A DNA stretch of 18,065 nt from an uncultured Methylococcaceae bacterium (GTDB lineage: Bacteria > Pseudomonadota > Gammaproteobacteria > Methylococcales > Methylomonadaceae). Below are positions 17,396 through 18,065 of the stretch, one piece after another. The DNA lies in the NCBI GenBank assembly GCA_903939355.1, contig CAJAHC010000329.1, positions 1 through 18,065 of the forward strand. Direction: 5' to 3'. The stretch's first letter is position 1; each line of letters opens with the position of its first letter. Below the pieces are notes generated by a model. The model had not been told where the DNA came from, ran no database searches, and saw only the letters and a program-made list of their open reading frames with translations. A program made the position numbers and the translations under genes.

Positions 17396-18065
17396 TTACT
17401 TAAAACCTTTAGGTGTGTGTTGATGCCAATCGGTGACTTGTTGATACTGGTGCGCAATGTTTAACAAGCGGTCTTCAGCAAAATAATTACCAATAATTTG
17501 TAAACCCACTGGCATGCCGTCAATAAAGCCTGCAGGAATTGACATGGCAGGCAGACCTGCCAAATTTACGGCAATGGTATAAATGTCGGATAAATACATT
17601 TCAATGGGGTCGTCCATTTTTTCACCAATGCCGAAAGCGGTTGTTGGTGTTACGGGACCCATAATGACATCTACTTTAGCTAAACAGCTTTTAAAGTCTT
17701 CGCTGATCAAGCGTCTTATTTTCTGTGCTTTAAGGTAGTAAGCATCGTAATATCCAGTGGATAAAGCATAGGTTCCCATAAGGATGCGACGTTTAACTTC
17801 CTTACCAAAACCTTCTCCACGAGAGCGTGTATATAAATCAGTTAAATCGACAGGGTTTTCACAACGATAGCCATAACGCACGCCATCGAAACGTGATAAG
17901 TTTGCAGAACACTCGGCTGGAGCAATAATATAATAAGCGGGGATGGCTAACTTAAGATTAGGCATGGAAATTTCTATAATCTCTGCGCCTAATTTACGGT
18001 ATTCATTAATCGCTGTTTCAAGTGTTGCAGCAACATCATTATTTAGACCTTCACCAAAAAATTCT
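17396..18065 (-). CDS. gatA: Asp/Glu-tRNA amidotransferase subunit A, C-terminal part (runs off window)
   Basis: About 222 C-terminal residues of the amidase subunit, which releases ammonia from glutamine for GatB. The frame stays open to the window edge; [11 protein letters not shown] and EYRKLGAEI precede the internal Met at 17965, so that Met is not the start. The family segments [46 protein letters not shown] and [14 protein letters not shown] are present. The Ser-Ser-Lys catalytic triad lies in the missing N-terminal part. It is first of the visible gatA-gatB pair; gatC would be expected further upstream, outside the window. Confidence 0.95.
   Translation of the reverse strand, partial: EFFGEGLNNDVAATLETAINEYRKLGAEIIEISMPNLKLAIPAYYIIAPAECSANLSRFDGVRYGYRCENPVDLTDLYTRSRGEGFGKEVKRRILMGTYALSTGYYDAYYLKAQKIRRLISEDFKSCLAKVDVIMGPVTPTTAFGIGEKMDDPIEMYLSDIYTIAVNLAGLPAMSIPAGFIDGMPVGLQIIGNYFAEDRLLNIAHQYQQVTDWHQHTPKGFK

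Noticed and set aside
17389..17457. Longer GatB start overlapping the gatA end.
   Set aside because: It would overlap the last codons of gatA and add 23 non-family residues; AAGGA directly precedes the ATG pair at 17388/17385.

Overview
The window reads as ordinary gammaproteobacterial chromosome, moderately AT-rich. The gene sets are rpe next to trpEGDC, pilT-pilU divergent from yggS, ntrB-ntrC next to glnK-amtB, and gatAB. Protein style and gene order suggest a Methylococcales-type methanotroph or a relative; this is inference, since no one-carbon marker gene lies here. I see no rRNA, tRNA, CRISPR array, insertion sequence or prophage gene, and I did not find a convincing new multi-gene system.

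Layout: (1) 1-2079, a QseB/QseC-type two-component pair. The regulator keeps only its DNA-binding domain in frame and the receiver part looks decayed. The kinase is intact, and its periplasmic sensor domain appears tandemly duplicated. (2) 2098-2970 (minus), a fumarylacetoacetate-hydrolase-family protein. (3) 3072-7763, rpe followed by trpE, trpG, trpD and trpC, which take chorismate to indole-3-glycerol phosphate. trpE starts inside a three-copy heptamer that places an ATG in each frame. (4) 7840-10041 (minus), pilT then pilU, the retraction ATPases of type IV pili. (5) 10170-11009, yggS and an apparent TTG-start 53-residue membrane protein. (6) 11184-15861, the nitrogen-control block: NtrB/NtrC, then a 461-bp regulatory region, then glnK (P-II) and amtB. 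(7) 15952-18065 (minus), gatB and the 3' part of gatA.

How the genes connect: NtrB phosphorylates NtrC when nitrogen is short. NtrC would activate the sigma-54 promoter whose -24/-12 elements (14062/14075) sit just upstream of glnK, probably from two NtrC-like sites near 13858 and 13887. GlnK then gates AmtB and feeds back on NtrB, so the block holds most of a nitrogen-response circuit. A strong terminator at 15883-15912 separates it from the converging gatAB genes. The most useful points for follow-up are the receiver decay, the sensor-domain duplication, the trpE start repeat, the unannotated small membrane protein, and the dyad-rich region upstream of glnK.
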